Below, piece after piece: positions 1 to 9,453 of a stretch of 64,000 nt of DNA. This stretch comes from Bradyrhizobium sp. 199. Lineage in GTDB: Bacteria; Pseudomonadota; Alphaproteobacteria; Rhizobiales; Xanthobacteraceae. The stretch is from contig NZ_JADPJI010000002.1 in NCBI RefSeq assembly GCF_023073355.1, positions 1,116,001 to 1,180,000 of the forward strand. The letters are read 5' to 3'. The notes under the pieces are model-generated. The model was not told the DNA's origin. It did not search any database and worked only from the letters and a program-made list of their open reading frames with translations. How positions within the stretch are numbered: position 1 is the first letter of the stretch; every line of letters starts with the position of its first letter. The translations under genes and the position numbers were made by a program.

Positions 1-38
1 AAGAGCGCTTTTGCCCACCCGAAATCCTCGCTGTATCG

Positions 39-203
39 CTAGATCCTTCCCAGCAGAAGCAAGATCAGCAGGATGACGATGACGAGCCCGAGGCCGCCGC
101 CGCCGTAATAGCCGGTGCCATAGAACGGGCCGCCGCCGATGCCGCTGAAGCCGCCAAGCAGGGCGATGACCAGAATGATCAGAATGATCGTACCGATTGA
201 CAT
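39..203 (-). CDS. Small glycine-rich hydrophobic membrane protein (DUF3309-like)
   Basis: A 54-residue protein with two strongly hydrophobic stretches (about residues 3-17 and 38-51) flanking a Gly/Tyr-rich loop (about 20-37, with GIGGGP and GYYGGGG). This matches the DUF3309 family, small inner-membrane proteins of unknown function common in rhizobia. I start at the ATG at 203 because GAGGAG lies a few bases upstream. A reading extended to 242 would add a hydrophilic leader lying over that ribosome-binding site. The gene stands alone. About 60 bases upstream is a near-consensus EcfG-like promoter (GGAAC-N16-AGTT on this strand), so stress induction is possible. No function can be assigned. 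Confidence 0.75.
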   Translation of the reverse strand: MSIGTIILIILVIALLGGFSGIGGGPFYGTGYYGGGGLGLVIVILLILLLLGRI

Positions 204-263
204 GCAAATCTCCTCAGCCCTTTGTTGAAAGGGTCGTTGCAACCTGTCCCGTGGTGCGGGGGC

Positions 264-288
264 AACTTGCCGCAGGTTCTAAAGTTCC
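264..288 (-). promoter_or_regulatory. Candidate EcfG-type promoter (imperfect -10)
   Basis: Reading the minus strand, GGAAC is followed after 16 bases by AGTT, one base off the EcfG consensus GGAAC-N16/17-CGTT. It lies about 60 bases upstream of the small membrane protein starting at 203. The -35 is exact and the -10 is not, so this is only a candidate. Confidence 0.3.
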
Positions 289-382
289 GGCTTTGAAACA
301 ATGCGGGAGGATCAACTTGCATGGAACCTTTGTGCATGCGGCCGGCATACTATGTGAGAGTCAATCACAGTAGGGGAGGGCC

Positions 383-700
383 ATGTCAGCACCGCTCGTC
401 GTTTCGATTCCGCATCGTCTTGGCCGCGAGGAGGCCGTGCGCCGGTTGAAAACGGGACTGGGCCGTGCCGCGGCAAGCATTCCCGTGATGCAGGTCGAGC
501 AAGAGAGCTGGAGCGGAGACACGATGAATTTCCGCATCCGCGCGCTCGGGCAGATCGCGAGCGGTCAGGTCGACGTCGGCGATGATCAGGTCCGGGTCGA
601 GGTGGTGCTGCCCTGGCTGTTGCAGCGCTTTGCCGAGATGGCGCAGGCCGTGATCAAGAAGCGCGGCCAGTTGCTGCTGACCAAGGACGGGGGCAAGTAA
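383..700 (+). CDS. Polyhydroxyalkanoic acid system (granule-associated) family protein
   Basis: A 105-residue cytosolic protein of the PHA_gran_rgn / polyhydroxyalkanoic acid system family. These proteins are linked to PHA storage granules; their biochemical role is unsettled. Family features are the N-terminal V-S-I-P-H-x-L-G-R-E-E-A segment followed by an amphipathic helix, the middle stretch ending in V-D-V-G-D-D-Q-V-R-V-E-V, and the C-terminal L-P-W-L-L-Q-R-F-A segment. Length is normal. A strong ribosome-binding site (GGGGAGGG) lies 2-3 bases from the ATG. It runs convergently into treY with only two bases between the stop codons. Rhizobia store both PHA and glycogen, so the neighbourhood fits carbon storage. 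Confidence 0.8.
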   Translation: MSAPLVVSIPHRLGREEAVRRLKTGLGRAAASIPVMQVEQESWSGDTMNFRIRALGQIASGQVDVGDDQVRVEVVLPWLLQRFAEMAQAVIKKRGQLLLTKDGGK

Positions 701-702
701 CT

Positions 703-3483
703 TCAGCCGCGTTGCCGGGGCGGGTTCGCCGCGCTCGTGCTGCGGGCCTCGACGACAAAGGCGGGAAAATCACGGAAGGCCTGCGAGAGCGGCAGTTCGT
801 TGCCTGCAAAACTCGCCGCAGCATAGCCCGTGACATCAACGGTTGCGTCGAAGCCTTCGAGCGTGGGCCATTCCCGCCCGGCTTGTGTGAACGGCGCGAA
901 CTGACGCCCGACGACGACGATCGCGGCAGCGCGGCCGTAGCGGCGGGCGAAGGCAATGAGATGGTCGGCATGTGCGCCGCGCACCGCCAGCGGTTCGTAG
1001 TCGCCTTGAGCGAAAACGTCGGCGAGCTCATTGCGCAGCTTGAGGAGACGCCGTGTCCAGCCCAGTTTGATCAGGCCGTCCGGCCAGCTCTTGACCAGAC
1101 CATGCCAATCCGGATCGTTCAGTGAGCTCAGCACCGCGTGCCGCGCGGCAAAGTCGACCGGGCGACGGTTGTCGGGGTCGACCAGCGACAGGTCCCAGAA
1201 TTCAGTGCCCTGATAGAAGTCGGGCACGCCGGGCAGAGTCGCCTTCAGGGTGAGCTGGCTCAGAGAGTTCAACATGCCGAGCAGTGCGAGGCGGCGGGCC
1301 AGCGTTTGCAGCGCCTCCAGGAATTCGCCCGACAGCGCCGGGTCGAGGATCTTGTCGACGAAGCTCTTCACGCCGTTCTCATAGGCCTCATGCGGATTGA
1401 GCCAGCTGGTCTCTTCCTTGCCCTCGCGCGCGGCCTTCAGCGCATAAGCCTGGATGCGCTCGACGAAATCGGCATCGACCGGCGCCTGCAGTGGCCAGGC
1501 CCCGAGCAGCGTCTGGTAGAGCATGTATTCGAACGTCGCCGACGGTGCGCGGAAATTGCCCTGAAGCGTGAGGTGCGGCGCGTTCAATACCTTCCAGCGT
1601 GAAACCGCGCTGGTCCATTCGCCGGGAATTTCGCTGAGCGCCGCGATCCGCGCGCGGGCGTCCTCGCCGCGTTTGGTGTCATGCGTGGCGGTCGCCGTCA
1701 TTCCTTGCGGCCATTCCTTGGCGCGGGCCTGCATGGCCTCGTGGAAAGCGGGAACAGTGAGGCCGGTGCTGGCGGGGTCGCCGCCGACCTCGTTGAGGGC
1801 GAGCAGCCGGTGGAACTGATAGAACGCGGTGTCCTCCAGCGACTTCGCCATCATCGGCCCGGTGAATTGCTGCAGCTTCAGCGCGAAGCGGCGCACGCGC
1901 GGGACACTGTGGGGCGGACGACCGGGCTTGAGCAGGTCCATGGTCAGCGCGTCGCGCAGGAAATCGAAGATGCCTTCGTCCGCGGCGAACCATTCCGAAC
2001 GGGCGCGCGCGATGGTGTCGTCGATCAGCTTGCGGTCGGGCGCCGTCGGGCCGCTGTTGGTCAGATAGGTGCGGTACACCGGGAAATGAAGCACATAGAG
2101 TTCCAGCGCCTGGCGCAGGCTGTCGGCGGAGAAATCGCGAGTCGAGTAATGTCCGTTGGCGATGCGCGCGAGCAGGCGCGTCAGCACGGTGAATTCGCTG
2201 GTGAGCAGCGTCTGCAGCACGCGCCGCTTGGCGTCCTTCACGTAAGGCGCAAGCTGCGGCGGCCGGTTGCTGACCTGCCGCCAGGTCTCGTCCAGCGCCG
2301 CCAGTCCCTTGGCGTCGACTAGCACCTGGGTGATGACGTTCATCCATTCATAGCCGGTGGTGCCTTGGACGCCGGCGAAGTGCGGCAGGCGTTCGTGCTC
2401 GCACAGAATCTTCTCGATCACCGTGTAGAACGGCTTGGTGTTGCCTTGCGCGTCGCGCACCAGCCGGCGCAGGCGCTGGCAATATTGGGCGGGATCACGC
2501 AGGCCGTCGATGTGATCGAGCCGGATTCCCTGCAATTTGCCGTCGACGATGAGCTGCTTCACCAACCGGTGCGTGGCGGCAAATGTGCTCGCGTCCTCGA
2601 CGCGCAGACCTGCCAGTCCGTTGACGTCGAAGAAGCGGCGATAATTGATGTCGCTGGAGGCGAGCCGCCAATGCCCGAGCTTGTAATGCTGGCGCTCCAG
2701 CAAATGATGCAGCGCTAGCGTCTGCGCGGGACGATCCTTGGCGGCACGATAGGCGGCAAGTCCGTGTGCGATGATCTCGGCGGCACCCGCGATCTCCCTG
2801 AGTTCGGTCTTGAACGCGGGGGCTTCCTTGCGGTTGGGGCGGCGCAGTCCGGTGTATCGCGCTGCGAGCGAGAGCAGGCGTTTGCCGGCCTCCGTCTCGG
2901 CGGCATCCGCTTCCTTCACGATCATGCGCAGCATCTCGCCATAGCGCTCCGGCGCGATGGGTAGGCGATGCTCGAAATACCAGGCGGAGAAGCTTCCCTG
3001 ATCCGGATCATAGCGCGGCTCGATGTCGCCGCGCTCGAGCGCCTCGCCATAGGATGCACCGAGGATCGGCAGCAGCACGCCGGCGCGGGCGCGGTAGGGC
3101 AGCAGGTCCCAATCGATGTCGAACGAGGCCGCGTGAGGCGAGGCCTGGCCCCATTCCAGCACGTCCAGCCACCAGGGATTGTCGGCAAAATGAACGCCGA
3201 CATGGTTGGGCACGAAGTCGATGATGAGGCCGAGGTCGTTCTGCCTAAGGGCCTCGCTCAGCCGCGCGAAGCACGTCTCGCCGCCGAGCTCGGGGCTGAA
3301 CTGGCTGTGATCGACGGTGTCGTAGCCATGGGTCGAGCCCTTGCGTGCCTTCATCACCGGCGAGGCGTAGAGATGCGTAATTCCGAGCGCCTTGAGGTAA
3401 GGAACGATCGCTGTGGCCTTGTCGAAGTCGAAATCGGCGGTGAGTTGAAGCCGGTAGGTCGCAAGAGGAATGGCGGGAGGCAT
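703..3483 (-). CDS. treY: Malto-oligosyltrehalose synthase TreY
   Basis: GH13 enzyme that isomerises the reducing-end alpha-1,4 bond of maltodextrin to an alpha,alpha-1,1 bond, giving maltooligosyl-trehalose, the substrate of TreZ. All catalytic motifs are visible: DFVPNH at 89-94, the nucleophile D323 in GIRLDHIDG (319-327), the acid/base E357 in VIEKIL, and D602 in HDTKRGED (601-608). The last motif is characteristic of TreY. Length 926 aa is typical for the longer proteobacterial forms. The ATG at 3483 follows a strong GGAGG formed by the end of treZ, one base away from the treZ stop, so the two are translationally coupled. It is the last gene of the glgE-treS-glgB-glgX-treZ-treY operon. 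Confidence 0.95.
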   Translation of the reverse strand: MPPAIPLATYRLQLTADFDFDKATAIVPYLKALGITHLYASPVMKARKGSTHGYDTVDHSQFSPELGGETCFARLSEALRQNDLGLIIDFVPNHVGVHFADNPWWLDVLEWGQASPHAASFDIDWDLLPYRARAGVLLPILGASYGEALERGDIEPRYDPDQGSFSAWYFEHRLPIAPERYGEMLRMIVKEADAAETEAGKRLLSLAARYTGLRRPNRKEAPAFKTELREIAGAAEIIAHGLAAYRAAKDRPAQTLALHHLLERQHYKLGHWRLASSDINYRRFFDVNGLAGLRVEDASTFAATHRLVKQLIVDGKLQGIRLDHIDGLRDPAQYCQRLRRLVRDAQGNTKPFYTVIEKILCEHERLPHFAGVQGTTGYEWMNVITQVLVDAKGLAALDETWRQVSNRPPQLAPYVKDAKRRVLQTLLTSEFTVLTRLLARIANGHYSTRDFSADSLRQALELYVLHFPVYRTYLTNSGPTAPDRKLIDDTIARARSEWFAADEGIFDFLRDALTMDLLKPGRPPHSVPRVRRFALKLQQFTGPMMAKSLEDTAFYQFHRLLALNEVGGDPASTGLTVPAFHEAMQARAKEWPQGMTATATHDTKRGEDARARIAALSEIPGEWTSAVSRWKVLNAPHLTLQGNFRAPSATFEYMLYQTLLGAWPLQAPVDADFVERIQAYALKAAREGKEETSWLNPHEAYENGVKSFVDKILDPALSGEFLEALQTLARRLALLGMLNSLSQLTLKATLPGVPDFYQGTEFWDLSLVDPDNRRPVDFAARHAVLSSLNDPDWHGLVKSWPDGLIKLGWTRRLLKLRNELADVFAQGDYEPLAVRGAHADHLIAFARRYGRAAAIVVVGRQFAPFTQAGREWPTLEGFDATVDVTGYAAASFAGNELPLSQAFRDFPAFVVEARSTSAANPPRQRG

Positions 3484-3484
3484 G

Positions 3485-5236
3485 TCAACCTCCGAGGTGC
3501 CAGACCACCGACCAGGGCGGGAGCCGCTCGCCGGCCCCGCCGCCCCAGATCGGTCTGCCCGCGCTGATGTCGGACGTGAACTCCTGGTCCGCCAGATTGG
3601 CAGTCAGGCGCAACGTCGTGCCGTCGCCCATGCGCCAATGCGCAGTGACCAGTCCGTTGTCGGCAGCATTGGCGTCGCCGAAAGTCGCCCCCTTCAGCCG
3701 CGGCATGATCTCCTTGCGGCGGACCGCGAGCAGTTGCCGCACCAAGGCGAGTCGTGCGTCCTGCTCCGCCGTGCGGCCGGTCCAGTCAAGCACGGCCGAC
3801 TGCAACGTGGCCGGATCGAGCGGGTCGGGCACCTCGTCGCCGAATTTCTCGTAGGCCCAGGCATATTCCTGCTTGCGCCCCTTGCGGACGGCATCGGCCA
3901 AGCCGCCCTGGAAATCGCAGAAGAACGGGAAGGGCACCGTCGAGCCCCATTCCTCGCCCTGAAACAGCATCGGCACCATCGGCGCCAGCAGCGTCACCGC
4001 CAGCGCCGCTTCGATCTGCTGCGGCAATGCCAGGCTTTCGAGCCGATCGCCGAGCGGACGGTTGCCGATCTGATCGTGGTTTTGCAGGAAGTTGACGAAG
4101 GTCGCCGGCGGCAGCTCGCCGCTCGGCTCGCCGCGCGGTTTCTTGCCCCAGAACTCCGAAACCTCGCCCTGATAGACGAAGCCTGACGCCAGCGCGCGCG
4201 CGAGGTCGATACGCGGCGTCTGGTAGTCGGCATAGTAGCCGGCGAGCTCGCCGGTCAGCATCACGTGCCAGACATGGTGATAATCGTCGTTCCACTGCGC
4301 GCGATATTTGCCGTTTGGTGGATTTTGCGCGGCGTCGAGCAGGCTGGCGCGATTGTCGCCGTTCTCCAGCACGAGATGGATCTGCCGCCCCGTCGCCTTG
4401 GCGAGCTCGCCGGCGGCAACGCTGAGGTCCTGCAACATCGACTGCTCGCCGGGGACCGCCATGATGTGATTGGCGGCATCCAGCCTGAGGCCGTCGAAAC
4501 GGTAGTCGCTCAGCCAGGACAGCGCATTCTCGGCCGCGAAGGCGCGCACCTGCGGCACGCGATAGTCGATGGCTCGGCCCCAAGGCGTGTGCGCGTCGGT
4601 GAAGAAGGCCGGCGCATAGCGGCCGAGATAATTCCCTTCGGGGCCGAAATGATTGTAGACGACGTCGAGGAACACCATCAGTCCCCGCAGATGCGCCTCG
4701 TCGATCAGCGTCTTCAGGTCTTCGGGGCGGCCATAGGCGCTGTCGGGCGCATACCACAGCACGCCGTCATAGCCCCAGCCGCGGCGGCCTGCGAAATCGG
4801 CCAGCGGCATCAGCTCCAGGGTGGTGATGCCGGTTGCGGCGAGATGATCGAGCTTGTCGATCATGGCGCGGTAAGAGCCTGTCGAGGTGAAGGTGCCTAC
4901 GTGCGTCTCGATCAGCACCGTCTCTTCCCAGGGGCGGCCGCGCCAATCGGGCGCGCGCCATGAAAAGGCGTCGTGATCGATCACCTCGCTTGGGCCGATC
5001 ACGTCCTCGGGCTGGAACGCCGATGCCGGATCGGGCACGTCGATCTCGTCATCGATCCTGAACTTGTAGCGACTGCCCACGGGAAGGCCGGCAATATCGG
5101 CGACATACCAGCCATCCTGGCGGCACTGCATCGCGTGTCTTCGGTCGAGCAGGAGGTCGACGCGGCGGGCGGCGGGTGCCCACAGACGGAACGACACGCC
5201 TTCCTTCGTCGGCCTCGCCCCGAAGGATGGCCTCAT
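3485..5236 (-). CDS. treZ: Malto-oligosyltrehalose trehalohydrolase TreZ
   Basis: GH13 hydrolase releasing free trehalose from the maltooligosyl-trehalose made by TreY. An N-terminal CBM48-like beta domain (about 5-90) precedes the TIM barrel. Catalytic residues are D253 in FDGLRLDAANH, E291 in LVLENGDN and D388 in FLQNHDQIGNR; DVVYNHFGPEGNY (191-203) is the TreZ-type region I. Length 583 aa is normal. The start codon overlaps the glgX stop by four bases (ATGA) and the stop is one base from treY. With TreY this is a complete route from glycogen ends to trehalose. Confidence 0.95.
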   Translation of the reverse strand: MRPSFGARPTKEGVSFRLWAPAARRVDLLLDRRHAMQCRQDGWYVADIAGLPVGSRYKFRIDDEIDVPDPASAFQPEDVIGPSEVIDHDAFSWRAPDWRGRPWEETVLIETHVGTFTSTGSYRAMIDKLDHLAATGITTLELMPLADFAGRRGWGYDGVLWYAPDSAYGRPEDLKTLIDEAHLRGLMVFLDVVYNHFGPEGNYLGRYAPAFFTDAHTPWGRAIDYRVPQVRAFAAENALSWLSDYRFDGLRLDAANHIMAVPGEQSMLQDLSVAAGELAKATGRQIHLVLENGDNRASLLDAAQNPPNGKYRAQWNDDYHHVWHVMLTGELAGYYADYQTPRIDLARALASGFVYQGEVSEFWGKKPRGEPSGELPPATFVNFLQNHDQIGNRPLGDRLESLALPQQIEAALAVTLLAPMVPMLFQGEEWGSTVPFPFFCDFQGGLADAVRKGRKQEYAWAYEKFGDEVPDPLDPATLQSAVLDWTGRTAEQDARLALVRQLLAVRRKEIMPRLKGATFGDANAADNGLVTAHWRMGDGTTLRLTANLADQEFTSDISAGRPIWGGGAGERLPPWSVVWHLGG

Positions 5237-7311
5237 AGAGCCCCCGCGAAGGCGAGCACGGAGCGCGGCGGCGCCTTGCTGTCGCTTCCGGGCTGGAAGT
5301 CAGCCGTGTTCAGCTTGGCATCCGTCGTGTTCAGGATCTGCTGCCAGCTTTTGTATTCGGTCATTTTGGGCAATTTGAATGCGATTTCTTGGGGCGCGGC
5401 GTTCAGAACGATAAAGATCGCGGCGCTGCCTGGTTCCATCGGCCCCATCACATAGGAGAGGAATCTGCCTTCGGGGAATTTCCAGTCGTTTTCGGTCATC
5501 TCGTCGCCCGCCGGTGTCAGCCACAGCGCGCCGTAGGAGATGCCGTCCTTGGGGCGGCCGTCCAGCCAGCGATGGCTGCGAAGTTGCGAGAACCGGCGGC
5601 GGATGTCGGCGAGATGCGCGACGAAATCGACCATGTCATCGCCCTCCTTGCCGAGATTGTCCCAGCCGACCCAGCCGATCTCGTTGTCCTGGCAATAGGC
5701 GTTGTTGTTGCCGGATTGCGAATTGCCGACCTCGTCGCCGGCGAGGATCAGCGGAACGCCCTGCGCGAGCATCAGACAGGCCAGCACGTTCTTGCGAAGC
5801 TGGCGGCGCAGGCCGATGATCTCAGGATCGTCGGTCGGCCCCTCGACACCGCAATTGTTGCTGTGGTTGTCGTTGGAGCCGTCGCGATTGTCCTCGCCGT
5901 TGGCCTCGTTGTGCTTCTCGTTGTAGCTGAAGAGGTCGGCGAGCGTGAAGCCGTCGTGGACGGTGATGTGGTTGATGCTGGCGCGCGGCCGCCGGCCGTC
6001 ATGGTTGAACAGATCGGAGGACGCCGTCATGCGGCTTGAGATGTCGCCGATCAGGCTGCCTTCGCCGCTCCAGTAGCGACGCATGGCGCTGCGATAGCGA
6101 TCGTTCCATTCCGACCATTGCGAGGGGAATGCGCCGACCTGGTAACCGCCGAGGCCAAGGTCCCAGGGCTCGGCCACGAGCTTGACGGTCGCCAGCACCG
6201 GATCCTGCCGGATCGCGGTCAGGAACGAGATACCGCGATCAAAGCCGTTCGGCCCGCGCGCGAGCGTGGTGGCGAGGTCGAAGCGGAAGCCGTCGACGTG
6301 GCAGACCTCGACCCAGTATCGTAGCGAATCCATCACCATCTGCAGCACGCGAGGATGGGTGAGGTTCACGGATGAGCCGCAGCCGGTGAAATCGTCGTAG
6401 TAGCGCGGGTTCTCGCGGTTCAGCCAGTAATAGGAAGCGTTGTCGATGCCGCGGTAGCACAGTGTCGGACCGAGGTGATTGCCTTCGGCGGTGTGATTGT
6501 AGACGACGTCGAGCATCACCTCGATGCCGGCATCGTGCAGGCGCGCAACAGTGGTGCGAAACGAGTCGAGCGCATTGTCCTGGGCATAGCGCGCCTCGGG
6601 GGCGAAGAAGGACAGCGTGTTGTAGCCCCAGTAATTGACGAGCTTCTTCTCCACCAGGATGCGGTCGTCGACGAAGCTGTGTACCGGCAGCAGCTCGACG
6701 GTAGTGACGCCGAGCTTCTTCAGGTGCTCGATCATCGCCGGCGAGGACAGGCCGCCATAGGTGCCACGCAGGTTCGGCGGCACGTCGTCGCGCTTCTGCG
6801 TCAGACCCTTGACGTGAGCCTCGTAGATGACGGTGTCTTCCCAGGGAATGTTGGGACGGATCTCGCGGCGGCCCCAGTTGAAGGTCTCGTCAACCACGAC
6901 GGCCTTGGGCATGCCGCGCGCGTTGTCGCGGCGGTCGAAGGAGAGATCCTCGCGCGGGCTCCCGGTGCGGTAGGCAAAATGCGCATCGCTCCAGACCAGG
7001 CGTCCCGAGAGCCGCTTGGCATAGGGGTCGAGCAGCAGCTTGTTGGCGTTGAAGCGGTGGCCGTGCTCGGGCTCATAGGGACCGTGCACGCGATAGCCAT
7101 AGAGCTGGCCGGGCGAGACGTCGTTGAGATAGCCGTGCCAGACATCCTCGGTCCGCTCGGGCAGCTCGACGCGCTCGAGCTCGCGTCGGCCCTGGCTGTC
7201 GAACAGACAGAGCTCGACCTTCTGTGCGTTGGCCGAGAACAGCGCGAAATTGGTGCCGCGTCCGTCCCAGCTTGCGCCGAGGCGTGCGGGCGATCCAGCA
7301 GTCAGGCGCAT
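5233..7311 (-). CDS. glgX: Glycogen debranching enzyme GlgX
   Basis: Isoamylase-type GH13 debranching enzyme that cleaves alpha-1,6 links in phosphorylase- or amylase-trimmed glycogen and so supplies linear maltodextrins to TreY. It has an N-terminal CBM48 (about 10-100, with WDGRGTNFALFSANA), then the barrel with LDVVYNHTAEG (267-277), nucleophile D345 in GFRFDLAT, acid/base E381 in LVAEPWD and D453 in ITVHDGFTL. Length 692 aa is typical. It starts three bases after the glgB stop and overlaps treZ by four bases, so it is part of the same transcript. Confidence 0.95.
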   Translation of the reverse strand: MRLTAGSPARLGASWDGRGTNFALFSANAQKVELCLFDSQGRRELERVELPERTEDVWHGYLNDVSPGQLYGYRVHGPYEPEHGHRFNANKLLLDPYAKRLSGRLVWSDAHFAYRTGSPREDLSFDRRDNARGMPKAVVVDETFNWGRREIRPNIPWEDTVIYEAHVKGLTQKRDDVPPNLRGTYGGLSSPAMIEHLKKLGVTTVELLPVHSFVDDRILVEKKLVNYWGYNTLSFFAPEARYAQDNALDSFRTTVARLHDAGIEVMLDVVYNHTAEGNHLGPTLCYRGIDNASYYWLNRENPRYYDDFTGCGSSVNLTHPRVLQMVMDSLRYWVEVCHVDGFRFDLATTLARGPNGFDRGISFLTAIRQDPVLATVKLVAEPWDLGLGGYQVGAFPSQWSEWNDRYRSAMRRYWSGEGSLIGDISSRMTASSDLFNHDGRRPRASINHITVHDGFTLADLFSYNEKHNEANGEDNRDGSNDNHSNNCGVEGPTDDPEIIGLRRQLRKNVLACLMLAQGVPLILAGDEVGNSQSGNNNAYCQDNEIGWVGWDNLGKEGDDMVDFVAHLADIRRRFSQLRSHRWLDGRPKDGISYGALWLTPAGDEMTENDWKFPEGRFLSYVMGPMEPGSAAIFIVLNAAPQEIAFKLPKMTEYKSWQQILNTTDAKLNTADFQPGSDSKAPPRSVLAFAGAL

Positions 7312-7314
7312 GTG

Positions 7315-9453
7315 TCAGCTTTCCGGAACGAGGAAGATCGCAGCGAGCGGTGGAATGGTGAGGCGGATTTCGCCGCCCTCGGCATGGACTTCGCCGATGT
7401 TCCCGACATTGCTGCCGCCATAATGGGCGGAATCCGAGTTGAGCACTTCCTTCCACTTGCCGCCAAAGGGCACGCGAACCCGATAGTTCTGGTAGACGTT
7501 CGGCGAGAAGTTGACGATCACCATGCACCGCGCGTGCTCGTCAAATCCCTTGCGCAGCCAGGCGAACACGTTGCGGTTGGCATCGTCCGTGATCAGCCAT
7601 TCGAAACCGGCCTGATCGCAGTCCATCTGGTGCAGCGCCGGCACCGCGCGATAGAGCCGGTTGAGGTCGCGGATCAGAGCCTGGATGCCGGAATGGCATT
7701 TGTATTCGAGCAGGTGCCAGTCGAGCGACTGGTCGTGATTCCATTCGCGGCTCTGCGCGATTTCGGCGCCCATGAACAACAGCTTCTTGCCGGGATGTCC
7801 GAACATGAAGCTGTAATAGGCGCGCAAATTCGCAAAGCGCTGCCACTCGTCGCCCGGCATGCGGCCGAGGATCGAGCGCTTGCCGTGCACGACCTCGTCA
7901 TGCGAGAGCGGCAGGATGAAGTTCTCCGAAAAGGCGTAGTGCAGGCCGAACAGGATGTCGCCGTGGTGATGCTTGCGGTGGATCGGATCCTTGCTGATGT
8001 AGTTCAGCGTGTCGTGCATCCAGCCCATGTTCCACTTGTAGCCGAAGCCAAGCCCGCCGAATTCGACCGGGCGCGAGACCTGGGGCCAAGCGGTGGATTC
8101 CTCGGCAGCCGTGGTGGCCTGCGGGAATCGGGCGAACAGTTCGGTGTTGAAGCGCCGCAGGAAGTTGATTGCCTCGATGTTTTCGCGGCCGCCATACTGG
8201 TTCGGGACCCACGCGCCCGGCGGGCGGCTGTAGTCGAGGTAGAGCATGGATGCCACCGCATCGACGCGCAGCCCGTCGATCGCGTAGCGCTCCAGCCAGA
8301 ATAGCGCGTTCGACACCAGGAAGTTCGTTACTTCGGTGCGGCCGTAATTGTAGATCAGCGTGCCCCAGTCGAGGTGACGGCCCTGGAGCGGGTTGGCGTG
8401 CTCGTAAAGCGCGGTGCCGTCAAAGCTGCCAAGGCCATGCGGATCGTCCGGGAAGTGACCGGGCACCCAGTCGAGCAGCACGCCGACGCCTTCGCGGTGG
8501 CAGGCGTCGACGAGGGCCGCAAAATCTTCCGGTGTGCCGAACCGGCTGGTCGGGGCATAGAGGCCGGTCGGCTGATAGCCCCAGGAGCCGTCGAAGGGAT
8601 GCTCGCTGACGGGGAGAAATTCGAGATGGGTAAAACCCATGTCGCGGGCATAGGCCGGCAGCTGCTCAGCCAGCTCGCGATAGCTCAGCCATTCCTCGCC
8701 GTTCTTGCGGCGCCATGAGCCGAGGTGAACCTCGTAAATCGACATCGGCGCCGACAGCGCGTTGATGCCGTCGGGTGCCGGGCGCGGCCGCGGCAGATGC
8801 GCCTCGTCGAACACGATGGAAGCCGTCTTCGGCCGCACCTCGCTGGCGAACGCCATGGGATCGGACTTCAATGGCAGCAGATGGCCGTGCGGTCCGATGA
8901 TCTCGAACTTGTAGTGATCGCCAGCCTTGGCATGCGGGATGAACAGTTCCCAGTAGCCGGCGCCGCGCACCCGCATCGGATGGCGTCGCCCGTCCCAGAA
9001 ATTGAAATCGCCGACCACGGACACGCGCCGGGCATTCGGCGCCAGCACCACGAAGCCGATGCCGTCGATGCCTTCGTGCCGCATCGGATGCGCGCCGAGC
9101 TTGTCGTAGAGGCGCTGGTGGGTGCCTTCGCCGAGCAGATAGAGATCGAAATCGGTCAGGACCGGCGGAAAGCGATAGGCATCCTCGAACTCGACGACAT
9201 TGCCGCCGAACTTTGCGCGCAGCTGGTAGCGCTTGGAGCCGTTGGGCAGGGCACCGATGAACAGACCGGCATCGTGCACGCGGTCGAGCGAGGCGACCTC
9301 GCCATGTTCGCCGACTGCCTCGACATTGGAGGCCTCGGGCAGAAACGCGCGCACCACGCTTCTGCCGCCCTCAGGGTGCAGCCCCAGATAGTGGAAGGGG
9401 TCGGAGTGGCGGCCCTCGATGATCGCATAGGCTTCGGCAGGGAGTTTAGGCAT
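7315..9453 (-). CDS. glgB: 1,4-alpha-glucan branching enzyme GlgB
   Basis: Transfers alpha-1,4 glucan segments to 6-OH positions, creating branches in glycogen. The order is a GlgB N1 domain (about 15-105), CBM48 (about 120-215), catalytic GH13 barrel and an all-beta C-terminal domain. Catalytic residues are D398 in DGLRVDAV, E451 in TAAEEST and D519 in [10 protein letters not shown], all the GlgB signatures. Length 712 aa is typical of the two-N-domain proteobacterial type. The first eight bases overlap the end of treS. In the GlgE route this enzyme branches the glucan polymerised from maltose 1-phosphate, and its position between treS and glgX fits that role. Confidence 0.96.
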   Translation of the reverse strand: MPKLPAEAYAIIEGRHSDPFHYLGLHPEGGRSVVRAFLPEASNVEAVGEHGEVASLDRVHDAGLFIGALPNGSKRYQLRAKFGGNVVEFEDAYRFPPVLTDFDLYLLGEGTHQRLYDKLGAHPMRHEGIDGIGFVVLAPNARRVSVVGDFNFWDGRRHPMRVRGAGYWELFIPHAKAGDHYKFEIIGPHGHLLPLKSDPMAFASEVRPKTASIVFDEAHLPRPRPAPDGINALSAPMSIYEVHLGSWRRKNGEEWLSYRELAEQLPAYARDMGFTHLEFLPVSEHPFDGSWGYQPTGLYAPTSRFGTPEDFAALVDACHREGVGVLLDWVPGHFPDDPHGLGSFDGTALYEHANPLQGRHLDWGTLIYNYGRTEVTNFLVSNALFWLERYAIDGLRVDAVASMLYLDYSRPPGAWVPNQYGGRENIEAINFLRRFNTELFARFPQATTAAEESTAWPQVSRPVEFGGLGFGYKWNMGWMHDTLNYISKDPIHRKHHHGDILFGLHYAFSENFILPLSHDEVVHGKRSILGRMPGDEWQRFANLRAYYSFMFGHPGKKLLFMGAEIAQSREWNHDQSLDWHLLEYKCHSGIQALIRDLNRLYRAVPALHQMDCDQAGFEWLITDDANRNVFAWLRKGFDEHARCMVIVNFSPNVYQNYRVRVPFGGKWKEVLNSDSAHYGGSNVGNIGEVHAEGGEIRLTIPPLAAIFLVPES

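Noticed and set aside
6475..8304. A 609-codon plus-strand frame opposite glgX/glgB
   Set aside because: Antisense shadow spanning a gene junction; no ribosome-binding site or domain.
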